The notes beneath the pieces were generated by a model. It did no database searches and was not told the origin of the DNA. It saw nothing but the letters and a program-made list of their open reading frames with translations. Below, one piece after another: positions 41,834 to 50,522 of a stretch of 64,000 nt of DNA. The position numbers were made by a program, and so were the translations under genes. How positions within the stretch are numbered: the first letter of the stretch is position 1; each line of letters starts with the position of its first letter. The DNA is from an uncultured Clostridia bacterium (GTDB lineage Bacteria; Bacillota; Clostridia; TANB77; CAG-508): positions 50,148 through 114,147 of the forward strand of contig CAKOTX010000004.1 in the NCBI GenBank assembly GCA_934120315.1, given 5' to 3'.

Positions 41834-42658
41834 GTTTTGATATTGTTTTAAATTTATTCCATATGTTTTATATACCCAATCATAGTAATTCCATGGTTCT
41901 AAGGTGTCTGGCTTTCCATAATCTACTCCATATGTTTCAACAGTTACTTTTGATATTATAACATCATTAACTGGTGTACTTTTCTCTTTTTCTTCTTTAT
42001 TTTCTTCACTTGAAGAACTATCACTTGAAGTAGTTTCTTTTTCTTTTACTTCAACTTTTTCTATTTTATGAACTACATCCATTCCTTCTATTACTTTTCC
42101 AAATGGAGCATAACTTCCATCTAATGATTCATTATCAGCTGTCATAATAAAGAATTGTGATCCTGCTGAATTATAACTTTCTGTTGTTAATGATGATGAA
42201 TATTGTTGTGTGTAATCAGCTCTTGCCATTGAGATTACACCTTCTTTATGTTTTAATGTATTTTTTGTATATTTATTTGATAAAAATTCTCCTTTTATGC
42301 TATAATTTCTATCATCATCTCCACTTACATCTATTCCTAAATCACTTAATTTTGGAGAACCTGAACCATCTCCATTTGCATCTCCACCTTGTATCATAAA
42401 CCCATCTACAATTCTATGAAATTTTAGACCATCATAAAATCCATTTTGTGCAAGTGCAACAAAATTTGCTACTGTTTGTGGTGCCATTTCTGGATATAAT
42501 TCTAATTTTATTGTTCCAAAATCTTGAACTTCCATTGTTACTATTGGATTTTTTACCTCCATTGTAGCTTTTTTATAGTATCCATAAGATACTCCTCCTA
42601 TTAATACTAAAATTAATATTAATGCTATTATTGTTATTATGTTTGATGCTTTTTTCAT
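41831..42658 (-). CDS. Cyclophilin-type peptidyl-prolyl isomerase, membrane-anchored
   Basis: 275 residues: an N-terminal membrane anchor (about 6-27) and a cyclophilin domain exposed outside. KLELYPEMAPQTVANFVALAQNG, FHRIVDGFMIQGGD (active-site Arg and Gln region), SAGSQFFIMTAD and GSYAPFGKVIEGMDVV are the family landmarks. A Ser/Glu-rich insert (about 205-225) sits near the C-terminus. It likely folds exported proteins. It follows disA with a 14-nt gap in the radA-disA operon. Confidence 0.92.
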   Translation of the reverse strand: MKKASNIITIIALILILVLIGGVSYGYYKKATMEVKNPIVTMEVQDFGTIKLELYPEMAPQTVANFVALAQNGFYDGLKFHRIVDGFMIQGGDANGDGSGSPKLSDLGIDVSGDDDRNYSIKGEFLSNKYTKNTLKHKEGVISMARADYTQQYSSSLTTESYNSAGSQFFIMTADNESLDGSYAPFGKVIEGMDVVHKIEKVEVKEKETTSSDSSSSEENKEEKEKSTPVNDVIISKVTVETYGVDYGKPDTLEPWNYYDWVYKTYGINLKQYQN

Positions 42659-42672
42659 TTTCTTTCACCTTT

Positions 42673-43746
42673 CTATATTAAGATATTATCAAATGCAAAT
42701 TGCTCTTGCATTTTCTTTAATGTTTGTTTTATGGTTTTGGCTCTTATTTCTCCAATTCCATCTACTTTATCCAAATCACTAATTTCGGCTACAAGTATAT
42801 GTTGGAATGATTTGAATGATTTTACTAAATTTTCAACTATACTGCTTGGCATTCTTGGAACTTTATTTAATATTCTATATCCTTTTGGATATACTGCTAA
42901 CTCTTCAAAGTTCTCTGAAGCTTCATATCCTAGTATTTTTGCAATTGCTTGTTCTTTTATTAATTCTTCATGTCCTAATTTTGAGAGTTCTTCTAATATT
43001 TCTTCTGCTGAATCATCACTTATTTGATAATCTTTTATTAATTGTAACTCCTCTTTTTCAAGGCCTCCAATTAATTCTTCTAATTGCATGCTTACTAGTC
43101 TACCATCGTCCCCAAGCTCATATATTTTTTTCTTTATTTCTTCAACTATTCTCATTACCATTTCAGCTCTTTGAATAACTGTTAGTACATTGTCAAGTGT
43201 TACTATATCATTAAATTCATATTCATTTAATATGCTTAATTTACTATCATATACTTTTCTATATTTTTCTAGTGTTTGAATTGCCTGATTTGCTTTATTT
43301 AGAACTGCATCTGTGTCTTCTAGTATATACCTATAATTTTCTTTAAATACTGTAATTATATTTCTTCTTTGAGATATACTTATTACTAGTTCTCCTGTTT
43401 GTTTTGCAGTTCTTTCTGCGGTTCTGTGTCTTGTTCCTGTTTCAACTGTTGGAATTTGATATGATGGTATTAATTGTGCATTTGCAAATAATATCTTTTT
43501 CATATCTCCACTTAATACAATTGCTCCATCCATTTTAGCTAATTCGTACAATTTTGATGAAGTGTAATCTTCATTTATAAAAAATCCCCCATCAACAATT
43601 TCATCTATTACTTCTTGTTTATCTGTTATTAATAGTAATGCACCTGTTTTGGCTTTTAGTATATTATCTAGTCCTTCTCTTATTGGCGTTCCTGGAGCTA
43701 TTTTCTTTAGAATGTCAGCTATTGGGTCTTCTTTTATTGAACTCAT
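42673..43746 (-). CDS. disA: DNA integrity scanning diadenylate cyclase DisA
   Basis: Makes cyclic di-AMP from ATP while scanning DNA, and delays sporulation when lesions are found. The N-terminal DAC domain has DGAIVLSGD (73-81) and GTRHRTAERTA (104-114). It is followed by a helical spine and a C-terminal helix-hairpin-helix DNA-binding domain (DKVDGIGEIRAKTIKQ). 357 residues is typical. It follows radA, the common Firmicutes arrangement. Confidence 0.96.
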   Translation of the reverse strand: MSSIKEDPIADILKKIAPGTPIREGLDNILKAKTGALLLITDKQEVIDEIVDGGFFINEDYTSSKLYELAKMDGAIVLSGDMKKILFANAQLIPSYQIPTVETGTRHRTAERTAKQTGELVISISQRRNIITVFKENYRYILEDTDAVLNKANQAIQTLEKYRKVYDSKLSILNEYEFNDIVTLDNVLTVIQRAEMVMRIVEEIKKKIYELGDDGRLVSMQLEELIGGLEKEELQLIKDYQISDDSAEEILEELSKLGHEELIKEQAIAKILGYEASENFEELAVYPKGYRILNKVPRMPSSIVENLVKSFKSFQHILVAEISDLDKVDGIGEIRAKTIKQTLKKMQEQFAFDNILI

Positions 43747-43778
43747 TCTGATTATTCCCCTCCTTAATTGCCTATTAT

Positions 43779-45140
43779 TTATTTAATGCCAAGCTTTCTT
43801 AAAGCTTCGCCAACATTTTTCACACCTATTATATCTAATTTATACTCATCTTTCAAGCCTTTTTTATTATTTTCTGGAATTATACAGGTTTTAAACCCTA
43901 ATTTTTCCGCTTCTTTCAATCTTTTTTCTATTAAATTTATTCTTCTTATCTCTCCAGTTAGTCCAACTTCCCCCATTACTACTGTTGATTGTGAAATTGG
44001 AACATTTTTATATGCTGATGCTACTGTTGCTACAATTCCTAAATCTGCTGCTGGTTCAGAGATTTTCATTCCTCCAGCTATGTTTAAATATACATCTTGA
44101 TTTCCTAATGATAGTCCTGCCTTTTTTTCTAGTACTGCTATTAATACTGCAAGTCTATTATAGTCAAACCCATTTGCAGTTCTTTTTGGTAATCCAAATA
44201 CAGTTTGAGATGTTAATGCTTGAATTTCTACTAATATAGGCCTTGTCCCTTCTATACTTGCTAAAATACATGATCCTGATGGGTTATCATCTCTTTCTGT
44301 TATAAGTATATCTGACGGATTTGTAACTTCACACATTCCTTCTTGTCTCATTTCAAACATTCCTATTTCATTTGTTGAACCAAATCTATTTTTTACTGCT
44401 CTTAAAATTCTATATGTATTATATCTTTCTCCTTCTAGATAAAGAACTGTATCTACCATATGTTCTAGCACTCTTGGACCAGCTATATTTCCTTCTTTAG
44501 TTACATGTCCTATTATAACTGTTGTTATTTGTTGAGCTTTGCATACTCTCATTATTTGAGCCGTTATTTCTCTTACTTGGCTTACACTTCCAGCAGCTGC
44601 CGTAATTTCATCAGAATACATAGTTTGAATTGAATCTATTATAACAAGTTTTGGCTGCATTTCTGATATAGCATCTTTTACTACATCAATATCTGTTTCT
44701 CCTAAAAACATTAAATCATTATTTTTTACATCTAATCTATCTGCTCTTAATTTTATTTGTTCTGCTGACTCTTCTCCTGATACATATAAGACTTTTCCTT
44801 CTCCCTGTACTTTTTCACATAATTGTAATATTAATGTAGATTTTCCAATTCCAGGCTCTCCTCCTAATAATATTAAAGAACCTTTTACTAGTCCTCCACC
44901 TAAAACTCTATCTAATTCTGCATATCCTGTTGAAGTTCTATTAGCTTCTTGTCCTACATATGTACTTAAAGGCTTTGGTGTATTATTTATTTTTTTTTCT
45001 ATTTTATTTGTATCTGTATATTTTTCCACTTTTTGTTCATAAAATGTGTTCCAGCTATTACAAGCAGGACATTTTCCTAGCCATTTTGGTGATTCATTTC
45101 CACATTCACTGCACACAAATATTGTTTTTGCTTTTGCCAT
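43779..45140 (-). CDS. radA: DNA repair protein RadA
   Basis: RecA-like ATPase for recombination intermediates. It has the N-terminal zinc finger C10-C13-C24-C27 (CSECGNESPKWLGKCPAC), Walker A LLGGEPGIGKSTL (about 90-102), the RadA motif KNRFG (in VKNRFGSTNEIG) and a C-terminal Lon-like domain. 453 residues is typical. It is the first gene of radA-disA-ppi, with a promoter about 65 nt upstream. Confidence 0.96.
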   Translation of the reverse strand: MAKAKTIFVCSECGNESPKWLGKCPACNSWNTFYEQKVEKYTDTNKIEKKINNTPKPLSTYVGQEANRTSTGYAELDRVLGGGLVKGSLILLGGEPGIGKSTLILQLCEKVQGEGKVLYVSGEESAEQIKLRADRLDVKNNDLMFLGETDIDVVKDAISEMQPKLVIIDSIQTMYSDEITAAAGSVSQVREITAQIMRVCKAQQITTVIIGHVTKEGNIAGPRVLEHMVDTVLYLEGERYNTYRILRAVKNRFGSTNEIGMFEMRQEGMCEVTNPSDILITERDDNPSGSCILASIEGTRPILVEIQALTSQTVFGLPKRTANGFDYNRLAVLIAVLEKKAGLSLGNQDVYLNIAGGMKISEPAADLGIVATVASAYKNVPISQSTVVMGEVGLTGEIRRINLIEKRLKEAEKLGFKTCIIPENNKKGLKDEYKLDIIGVKNVGEALRKLGIK

Positions 45141-45204
45141 TTTTTACCTCTTTTCTTAAAAAAAATTGAAGCAGAAAACACTCTTTTCCCCCTCAACTTT
45201 TCCT

Positions 45205-45233
45205 ATTATATCACTTCATACTTATAAAAACAA
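45205..45233 (-). promoter_or_regulatory. Promoter of radA-disA-ppi
   Basis: Minus strand TTGTTT (45233-45228), 17 nt, TATAAT (45210-45205). Confidence 0.6.
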
Positions 45234-45314
45234 GAAAAATCTATAAATTTTATGGCATATATTACCTTTGATTTTAACTTCTTAAAATGTTATTATAATT
45301 TTAGAGGTGATGTT

Positions 45315-45560
45315 ATGCAAAAGATAATTTCTATACTCAAAAATTTAGATAAAGATACATATAAAATTATAAAATATGGTTTATTATTTTCCAGTTTTCT
45401 TTGCTTATCTGCAATTGGCATTTTGCTTGGTTACATATTTTTAGGTATTAATTTATTTTATCATCTTGGATTAGTTTTAATGCAGTCTAGTTTTACTTTT
45501 GCAGTAGAATTCGTTATTTGCGGAATTGTTGTAGATTCCTTAAAAAAATATAAAATATAA
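45315..45560 (+). CDS. Small two-helix membrane protein, unknown function
   Basis: 81 residues. The N-terminus MQKIISILKNLDKDTYKIIKY is amphipathic, followed by two hydrophobic helices (about 22-45 and 50-72) and a Lys tail. AGAGGTGAT precedes the ATG at 45315; the upstream frame to 45252 is unlikely to be translated. It is a lone plus-strand gene between radA and the response regulator. No family was recognised. Confidence 0.65.
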   Translation: MQKIISILKNLDKDTYKIIKYGLLFSSFLCLSAIGILLGYIFLGINLFYHLGLVLMQSSFTFAVEFVICGIVVDSLKKYKI

Positions 45561-45590
45561 AAAGCAAGTATTACCTTGCTTTTATTTATT
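45559..45590. terminator. Bidirectional terminator
   Basis: AAAAGCAAG / CTTGCTTTT stem between the small membrane protein gene and the converging response regulator gene, overlapping the latter's stop codon. Confidence 0.7.
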
Positions 45591-46334
45591 TGGAATATAA
45601 TATCCAACTCCCCTTTTTGTTATTAAGATTTGTGGATTTGATGTATCTTTTTCAATTCTTTCTCTAATTCTTCTTACAGTTACATCAACTGTTCTTATAT
45701 CACCATAATATTCATATCCCCATACTCTTTCAAGTAAAGCTTCTCTTGTTACTACTTGTCCAGGTTGACTTGCTAAAAATTTTAAAACTTCAAACTCTCT
45801 TAATGTTAAATTTATTATTTTACCATCTATGTGAACTTCGTACTTTTCTAAGTCTAATACAAGAGACCCAACTTTTATAGTACTATCTTTTTTCTCTTCT
45901 TTTTTACTTTCATTTTCTTTTGCTGTTGCATGTGCTGCCTCTAAAGTAGCTTCTATTTTTCTCAAATTTGCTTTTACTCTTGCAACAACTTCTCTTACGC
46001 TAAATGGTTTTGTAATATAATCATCTGCTCCTAATTCTAGTCCAACAATCTTATCTAATTCATCGTCTTTTGCTGAAACCATTAATATTGGAACATTATA
46101 TACATTTTTTATTTTTTTGCATACTGTTAGTCCATCCATTCTTGGAAGCATTACATCTAGCAATATTAAGTCTGGTCTTTTCTCTAATGCTATATCTACA
46201 GCAGTTTGACCATCATTTGCCTCAATTGTATTATAGCCTTCTCTTCTTAAGTTATGTACTAATAGATCTACAATTTTTTGCTCATCGTCTACAATTAGTA
46301 TTGTCTTTTTTTCATATTCATAATTTTCTTCCAT
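45582..46334 (-). CDS. OmpR/PhoB-family response regulator (WalR-like)
   Basis: 250 residues: a receiver domain with acidic pair VDDE (about 16-19), phospho-Asp in LILLDVMLPRMDG (about 60) and Lys in ITKPFS, then a Lys/Glu-rich linker longer than usual (about 133-152), then a winged-helix DNA-binding domain (NLTLREFEVLKFL, DIRTVDVTVRRIRERIE, GVGYYIP). The DNA-binding part closely resembles WalR/YycF, the cell-wall regulator. No histidine kinase is adjacent, so the partner is elsewhere. A foldback element lies upstream. Confidence 0.88.
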   Translation of the reverse strand: MEENYEYEKKTILIVDDEQKIVDLLVHNLRREGYNTIEANDGQTAVDIALEKRPDLILLDVMLPRMDGLTVCKKIKNVYNVPILMVSAKDDELDKIVGLELGADDYITKPFSVREVVARVKANLRKIEATLEAAHATAKENESKKEEKKDSTIKVGSLVLDLEKYEVHIDGKIINLTLREFEVLKFLASQPGQVVTREALLERVWGYEYYGDIRTVDVTVRRIRERIEKDTSNPQILITKRGVGYYIPNK

Positions 46335-46440
46335 TTTTGACCTCCAATACTTTTATAGTTTTATTTATATCACAAATTCAGGCAAGTTACAAGGCTTTTT
46401 TTAAATTTTGACAAAGTATTGCTACAAGATAATAATTTAC

Positions 46441-46627
46441 CAAGAAGACTTCGAAGTATAATTTTTGAATGAAATGTCGAGTGTGCATGGAGAAATTTTA
46501 GAAATTCTATGCAATTTTATGGAAAGAGTTCACAAAGTGGAAGGGTGCCATAAAATAAATTAGAATTTCTTAAATTTCGTAATAAGCCGAGACATGTAAT
46601 GAAAAAATTATACTTCGAAGTCTTCTT
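46441..46627. repeat. Long foldback (near-palindromic) element 1
   Basis: 187 nt with arms of about 80 nt. The outer 26 nt pair almost perfectly (CAAGAAGACTTCGAAGTATA / TATACTTCGAAGTCTTCTTG and onward). Inner blocks such as GAAATTTTAGAAATTCT and TTTTATGG also pair around a centre of about 25 nt. Weaker pairing extends outside (CTACAAGATAATA / TATTATCAAGTAG). It fills most of the 333-nt gap between the PLP lyase stop and the response regulator start; no ORF is seen. It could be a foldback MITE or a structured leader. Confidence 0.75.
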
Positions 46628-46667
46628 GAAAAAGTTAATTCAAACTATTATCAAGTAGTTATCTTGC

Positions 46668-47915
46668 CTAAAATGTTGATAATGCTTTCAATATTCCAAG
46701 TTTTCCATATTCATATGTAAGTCCCCCTTGCATATATGCAATATATGGAGGTCTAATTGGACCATCGCAACTAAGTTCAATTGTTGAGCCTTCTGTAAAA
46801 GTTCCAGCTGCCATAATAACTTGATCATCATATCCTGCCATTGCACTTGGTTCTGGTACAACATTAGAATCAATTGGAGAGCCCATTTGAATTCCTTGGC
46901 AGAATTTTATAAGTTTATCTGCACTTCCTAATTCTATTGTTTGAACAATATCTGCTCTTGGCTCATCATATTTAGGATTTACATTATAACCTAATCTCTC
47001 TAATATTCTACTTGCAAATACAGCTGTTTTAACAGCACTAGCAACTACACTTGGTGCAAAAAACAATCCTTTAATAAATGATGTATTTTGATTTAAAGAA
47101 GGACCTATTTCTTTTCCTACACCTGGTGCAGTTAATCTTTCAGCACACAATTCTATTAAATCTTTTCTTCCTGTTATGTATGCACCACTAGTTGCTATAC
47201 CTGCACCTAAGTTTTTCATTAAAGAACCAACAATAATATCTGCTCCTACTTCTGTTGGTTCTTTTTCTTCTACAAATTCACCATAGCAATTATCAACCAT
47301 TATAATAACATCTTTATTTACTTCTCTAATAGCCTTAATTGCTTTTTCAATCTTATCAATTGTTAAACTCTTTCTTATAGAATATCCTTTAGACCTTTGA
47401 ATTTCAATTAGTTTTAAATCATTTTTAGAAGCTCTTGCTTTAATAGCTTCAATATCAAAATCATCATTAACTAACTCAATCTGTTCATATTTAACTCCAA
47501 ATTCCTTCAAAGAACTTTTGCTTTGTTCTTGGCTTATACCAATAATAGTTTGCAAAGTATCATAAGGAGCACCAGAAATGCTTAACATAGTATCTCCTGG
47601 TCTTAACAATCCAAATAAAGTCACTGCTAATGCATGAGTTCCAGAAATAAGTTGAGCCCTAACCAAAGAATCTTCTGTTTTAAAAATCTCTGAATAAATC
47701 TCTTCAATTTTATTTCTACCAACTTCATCAATACCATATCCTGTTGAAGAATGTAAATGCATTTCAGATAGTCCACATTTTTGAAAAGCATTTAAAACTT
47801 TCAAACTATTCCATTCTTTTATCTTATCAATTTTTTCAAATTGAGGTTGAATCTCTTTTTCTACCTCTTTTGCCAATTCTAATATTTCATTTTTTATTCC
47901 AAATTCATTATACAT
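46668..47915 (-). CDS. Methionine gamma-lyase family protein (YnbB / aluminium-resistance type)
   Basis: PLP-dependent fold type I protein, 415 residues. It matches the family annotated as methionine gamma-lyase or aluminium resistance: STGYGIDEVGRNKIEEIYSEIF, ALAVTLFGLLRPGD, VDNCYGEFVEEKEP and the PLP Lys segment GSLMKNLGAGIATSGAY (about 237). The true substrate of the family is not settled. It has its own upstream region containing a palindromic repeat; in Bacillus a related gene lies near glnR, which is not seen here. Confidence 0.88.
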   Translation of the reverse strand: MYNEFGIKNEILELAKEVEKEIQPQFEKIDKIKEWNSLKVLNAFQKCGLSEMHLHSSTGYGIDEVGRNKIEEIYSEIFKTEDSLVRAQLISGTHALAVTLFGLLRPGDTMLSISGAPYDTLQTIIGISQEQSKSSLKEFGVKYEQIELVNDDFDIEAIKARASKNDLKLIEIQRSKGYSIRKSLTIDKIEKAIKAIREVNKDVIIMVDNCYGEFVEEKEPTEVGADIIVGSLMKNLGAGIATSGAYITGRKDLIELCAERLTAPGVGKEIGPSLNQNTSFIKGLFFAPSVVASAVKTAVFASRILERLGYNVNPKYDEPRADIVQTIELGSADKLIKFCQGIQMGSPIDSNVVPEPSAMAGYDDQVIMAAGTFTEGSTIELSCDGPIRPPYIAYMQGGLTYEYGKLGILKALSTF

Positions 47916-47935
47916 TTTTTAATCTCCTTTGCGAA

Positions 47936-47985
47936 ATTGGGTCGGTCCTTTTTTTCGCATGCTAATTTAAGCTCCGACCCCATTT
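47936..47985. repeat. Palindromic repeat element, copy 4 (diverged)
   Basis: Inverted repeat with ATTGGGTCGGTCC, a T run and TTCGCA on one side, and AGCTCCGACCCCATTT on the other. The GGGTCGG / CCGACCC stem is kept but the core differs from copies 1 and 2. It lies between sigE and the PLP lyase gene. Confidence 0.6.
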
Positions 47986-48035
47986 TTACATATTTTACCT
48001 CAATTTCTCCAAAATATCAAGATTTTCCTTACATT

Positions 48036-48779
48036 TTAGCCAGTTTTGCTTATTATATCTTTTTTCATTTTATTAATAATCTTTTTTTCAAGTCTCGAAA
48101 TATAGCTTTGCGATATTCCAAGTTCATCAGCAACCTCTTTTTGTGTTTTTTCTTTTCCACTTATAAATCCAAATCTCATTTCCATAATATTTTTTTCTCT
48201 ATCATTTAATTTTTTTATAGCCTCTTTTAGTAATTTCATATCAACTTCATCTTCTAGTTTTCTATATGTAACATCAGGGTCTGTTCCTAAAATATCTGAT
48301 AATAATAATTCATTTCCATCACTGTCTTTATTTAATGGTTCATCTATTGACACTTCTGTTTTTATCTTATTATTTCTTCTTAAAAACATCAAAATTTCAT
48401 TTTCTATACATCTTGATGCATATGTAGCAAGTTTAATTTTCTTTTCTGAATTAAATGTATTTACACTTTTCATCAATCCAATTGTTCCTATTGAAATCAA
48501 GTCTTCTATACCTATTCCTGTATTTTCAAATTTTTTAGCAATATAAACTACTAATCTTAAATTTCTTTCTACTAATAATTTTCTAGCTTCTGTACATTCA
48601 TCTGTATCTAATTTTTTAATTGCTTCTTCCTCTTCTTCTGGCGTCAATGGCGGAGGTAATGTTTGACTTCCTGCTACATAGAATATTGGCAAAATTTCAC
48701 TTACATCCTCTACCGAACCCTCAATATATTTCTCACAAAAATTATTAATACTCTTTTTTATAAATTCAATAAAATTCAT
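48036..48779 (-). CDS. sigE: RNA polymerase sigma-E factor (pro-SigE)
   Basis: Mother-cell sigma factor made as an inactive precursor. 247 residues with an N-terminal pro-sequence (about 1-35) ending just before VAGSQTLPPPLTPEEEE, which aligns with the SpoIIGA cleavage region of B. subtilis pro-SigE. Region 2 NLRLVVYIAKKFENTGIGIEDLISIGTIGL and region 4 EKTQKEVADELGISQSYISRLEKK follow. It is separated from spoIIGA by an HNH gene and a terminator, so it depends on its own promoter, which is unusual. Confidence 0.95.
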   Translation of the reverse strand: MNFIEFIKKSINNFCEKYIEGSVEDVSEILPIFYVAGSQTLPPPLTPEEEEEAIKKLDTDECTEARKLLVERNLRLVVYIAKKFENTGIGIEDLISIGTIGLMKSVNTFNSEKKIKLATYASRCIENEILMFLRRNNKIKTEVSIDEPLNKDSDGNELLLSDILGTDPDVTYRKLEDEVDMKLLKEAIKKLNDREKNIMEMRFGFISGKEKTQKEVADELGISQSYISRLEKKIINKMKKDIISKTG

Positions 48780-48826
48780 TTTCCTTCCTTTCTGTTATTC
48801 TGAGCTTCACCTCTCTTTCGAATTTT

Positions 48827-48861
48827 ATTGTATAACTTTTCCTTTGCAAATACTGTCTTTT
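48827..48861 (-). promoter_or_regulatory. Promoter region of sigE with motif shared with spoIIGA
   Basis: On the minus strand AAAAGACAGTATTTGCAAA (48861-48843) is followed by TACAAT (48832-48827), with GACAGT starting 25 nt before the -10. The same motif and spacing occur upstream of spoIIGA. An overlapping SigA reading (TTGCAA, 16 nt, TAAAAT) is also possible. Confidence 0.55.
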
Positions 48862-48869
48862 CTTATTGT

Positions 48870-48908
48870 AGAAAAAAAGAAATAATCGCTAATTTGCGAT
48901 TATTTCTT
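48870..48908 (-). terminator. Terminator after the HNH gene
   Basis: AAATAATCGC / GCGATTATTT stem followed on the minus strand by TTCTTTTTTT, between the HNH gene stop and the sigE promoter. Confidence 0.75.
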
Positions 48909-48917
48909 ACATGTTTT

Positions 48918-49577
48918 TTACAAAATTATTTCTACATTTTCTAATTGAATGACTGGTACTTTCTTTAATCCTACATTCTTGGCATACATTACAGCAAGGA
49001 AACCATCTAAAACAAATCCTTGTCTATCCACAATTACCGGCTTTTGGAAATGATGATATGTTTCATAATATTTTGCTATTTTATAATACTTTTTGTCTTT
49101 ATAACTTTCTTCTAAGTCAAAAATCACAATCAATTGAGAAATCTCTTTTTCAGTAAGCCATTCTGCTGGAATATCAAATTCCATCCATTTTCTTACAAAA
49201 TCTTGATACTTATCAATATTTTTTCTGAAAACTTTGGCTTTTCCTTCTTTTTTTGCTTTCAGATATGCTTTGTATTGACTTGTATTCAAATTTCCTTTTT
49301 CATTGTTGCATTTTTTACAACTTGGAAGCAAGTTATTAGAAATCGTAGGTCCTCCAAATTCTTGCGGATACATATGATCTATTGTAATTTCTTCAGCCAA
49401 TACTGGTTGCTTACAATAACAACATCTATACCGCCCCTTCATTTCATACGCAATTTCACTCATTGCCTTCCGAAAAGATGCATCTCTTCTAATTTTTAAA
49501 ATTCCGTCTTCTACATATGCTCCTTTAGGCGAAGTTGGACATCTCATGCAAAAACTTTTTGGTAAATCAATAATCAT
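48918..49577 (-). CDS. HNH endonuclease-like protein with ParB-like C-terminal segment, between spoIIGA and sigE
   Basis: 219 residues. An HNH/zinc domain spans about 51-96: CCYC (52-55), IDHMYPQEFGG with Asp67-His68, NNLLPSCKKC (81-90) and NNEKGN. An extra CMRC is at 10-13. The C-terminal part (about 180-219, IVDRQGFVLDGFLAVMYAKNVGLKKVPVI) resembles a ParB/sulfiredoxin-type segment. GGGAGG lies 8 nt before the ATG at 49577. It sits between two genes that are usually adjacent, with a terminator after it. Function is unknown; base composition is like its neighbours. Confidence 0.8.
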   Translation of the reverse strand: MIIDLPKSFCMRCPTSPKGAYVEDGILKIRRDASFRKAMSEIAYEMKGRYRCCYCKQPVLAEEITIDHMYPQEFGGPTISNNLLPSCKKCNNEKGNLNTSQYKAYLKAKKEGKAKVFRKNIDKYQDFVRKWMEFDIPAEWLTEKEISQLIVIFDLEESYKDKKYYKIAKYYETYHHFQKPVIVDRQGFVLDGFLAVMYAKNVGLKKVPVIQLENVEIIL

Positions 49578-49603
49578 TGTACTACCTCCCACAATTTTTT
49601 TAC

Positions 49604-49633
49604 ATTATATATTTTTCTATTAAGTCAATTCAA
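49604..49633 (-). promoter_or_regulatory. Possible promoter of the HNH gene
   Basis: Minus strand TTGAAT (49633-49628), 18 nt, TATAAT (49609-49604), with the -35 inside the last codons of spoIIGA. Confidence 0.4.
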
Positions 49634-50495
49634 GTCCAATTAGTGCTCTATATTCTCCTCTTTTCGTTAAAGATTTGTCATATGCTCCTATTATCACGTT
49701 TTTTGAAACTTTCTTTTCTTCTTCTGTTTCTACTTCTATTTCATCAGCCTTTATTCCTAATAACATTCCATTTTGTTTACCTAATGATGAAAATGGAATA
49801 CATCTCAATTTTGATATATATTCTTGTGGTACTCCCTCTAAATTTCCTCCTAAAATCTTATCTAAATTATCACATATCTCTTTTGGAATAATATCTTGTA
49901 ATAAACTATTTTCAACTATAACAACTGGTCTATTTGTAATTGGTTCTTTAGCTAAATTTCCCGTATCTATCATTGCTGTTGTCTGAATACTTTTTCCATT
50001 TAATAGTACTTTTATTTTGCAATACATATCTTTAGAACTAAACTTTGTTTTTATAAATTTAAGTGAAATTTTTATTATTATAAATGCTACTATTCCACCT
50101 AAAAATATAACTTTAAGTACATATTCTCCTACATATATTCCATTTTTTATCAACACCTCTTGAGGTTTCAAAAAATAAATTAAATATAATGCAACACCTC
50201 CAAACACAAAAGATGTTAAATAAAAAATTATAACCTGTTTAAACATTTTCTTTATATTCTCCGGATTAAATCCTACATATACCATTACAACAGATAATAT
50301 TATTTTAGTAATTATTGATGTATAAATAGGAATTTCTGTTATATATATAATAATTGCATATATACTGCCTATAACACTTGATATTACTAGTCTTATTACT
50401 TTAGGCTTTATTTTTAATATAATTGATGCTGCATATAAAATAATGTAATTCATAATTAAGTTTTCCAAAAAAATAACATCAATATAAATAGTTAT
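49620..50495 (-). CDS. spoIIGA: Sigma-E processing peptidase SpoIIGA, probable ATA (or ATT) start
   Basis: Membrane aspartic protease that activates pro-SigE. Five or so N-terminal membrane helices are followed by a protease domain with MIDTGN (Asp177) and PVVIVENSLL. Family proteins begin with a segment like M-x-IYxDVIFLEN. Here that segment (TIYIDVIFLEN) is present, but its first codon is ATA at 50495, 7 nt after AAAGGGTGAT, with ATT just before and TGA two codons further up. The only canonical start, TTG 50468, cuts into the first helix and has no RBS. I therefore model 291 codons from 50495. Confidence 0.8.
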   Translation of the reverse strand: MTIYIDVIFLENLIMNYIILYAASIILKIKPKVIRLVISSVIGSIYAIIIYITEIPIYTSIITKIILSVVMVYVGFNPENIKKMFKQVIIFYLTSFVFGGVALYLIYFLKPQEVLIKNGIYVGEYVLKVIFLGGIVAFIIIKISLKFIKTKFSSKDMYCKIKVLLNGKSIQTTAMIDTGNLAKEPITNRPVVIVENSLLQDIIPKEICDNLDKILGGNLEGVPQEYISKLRCIPFSSLGKQNGMLLGIKADEIEVETEEEKKVSKNVIIGAYDKSLTKRGEYRALIGLELT

Positions 50496-50522
50496 AATAA
50501 ATCACCCTTTTCTTTTTTATTA

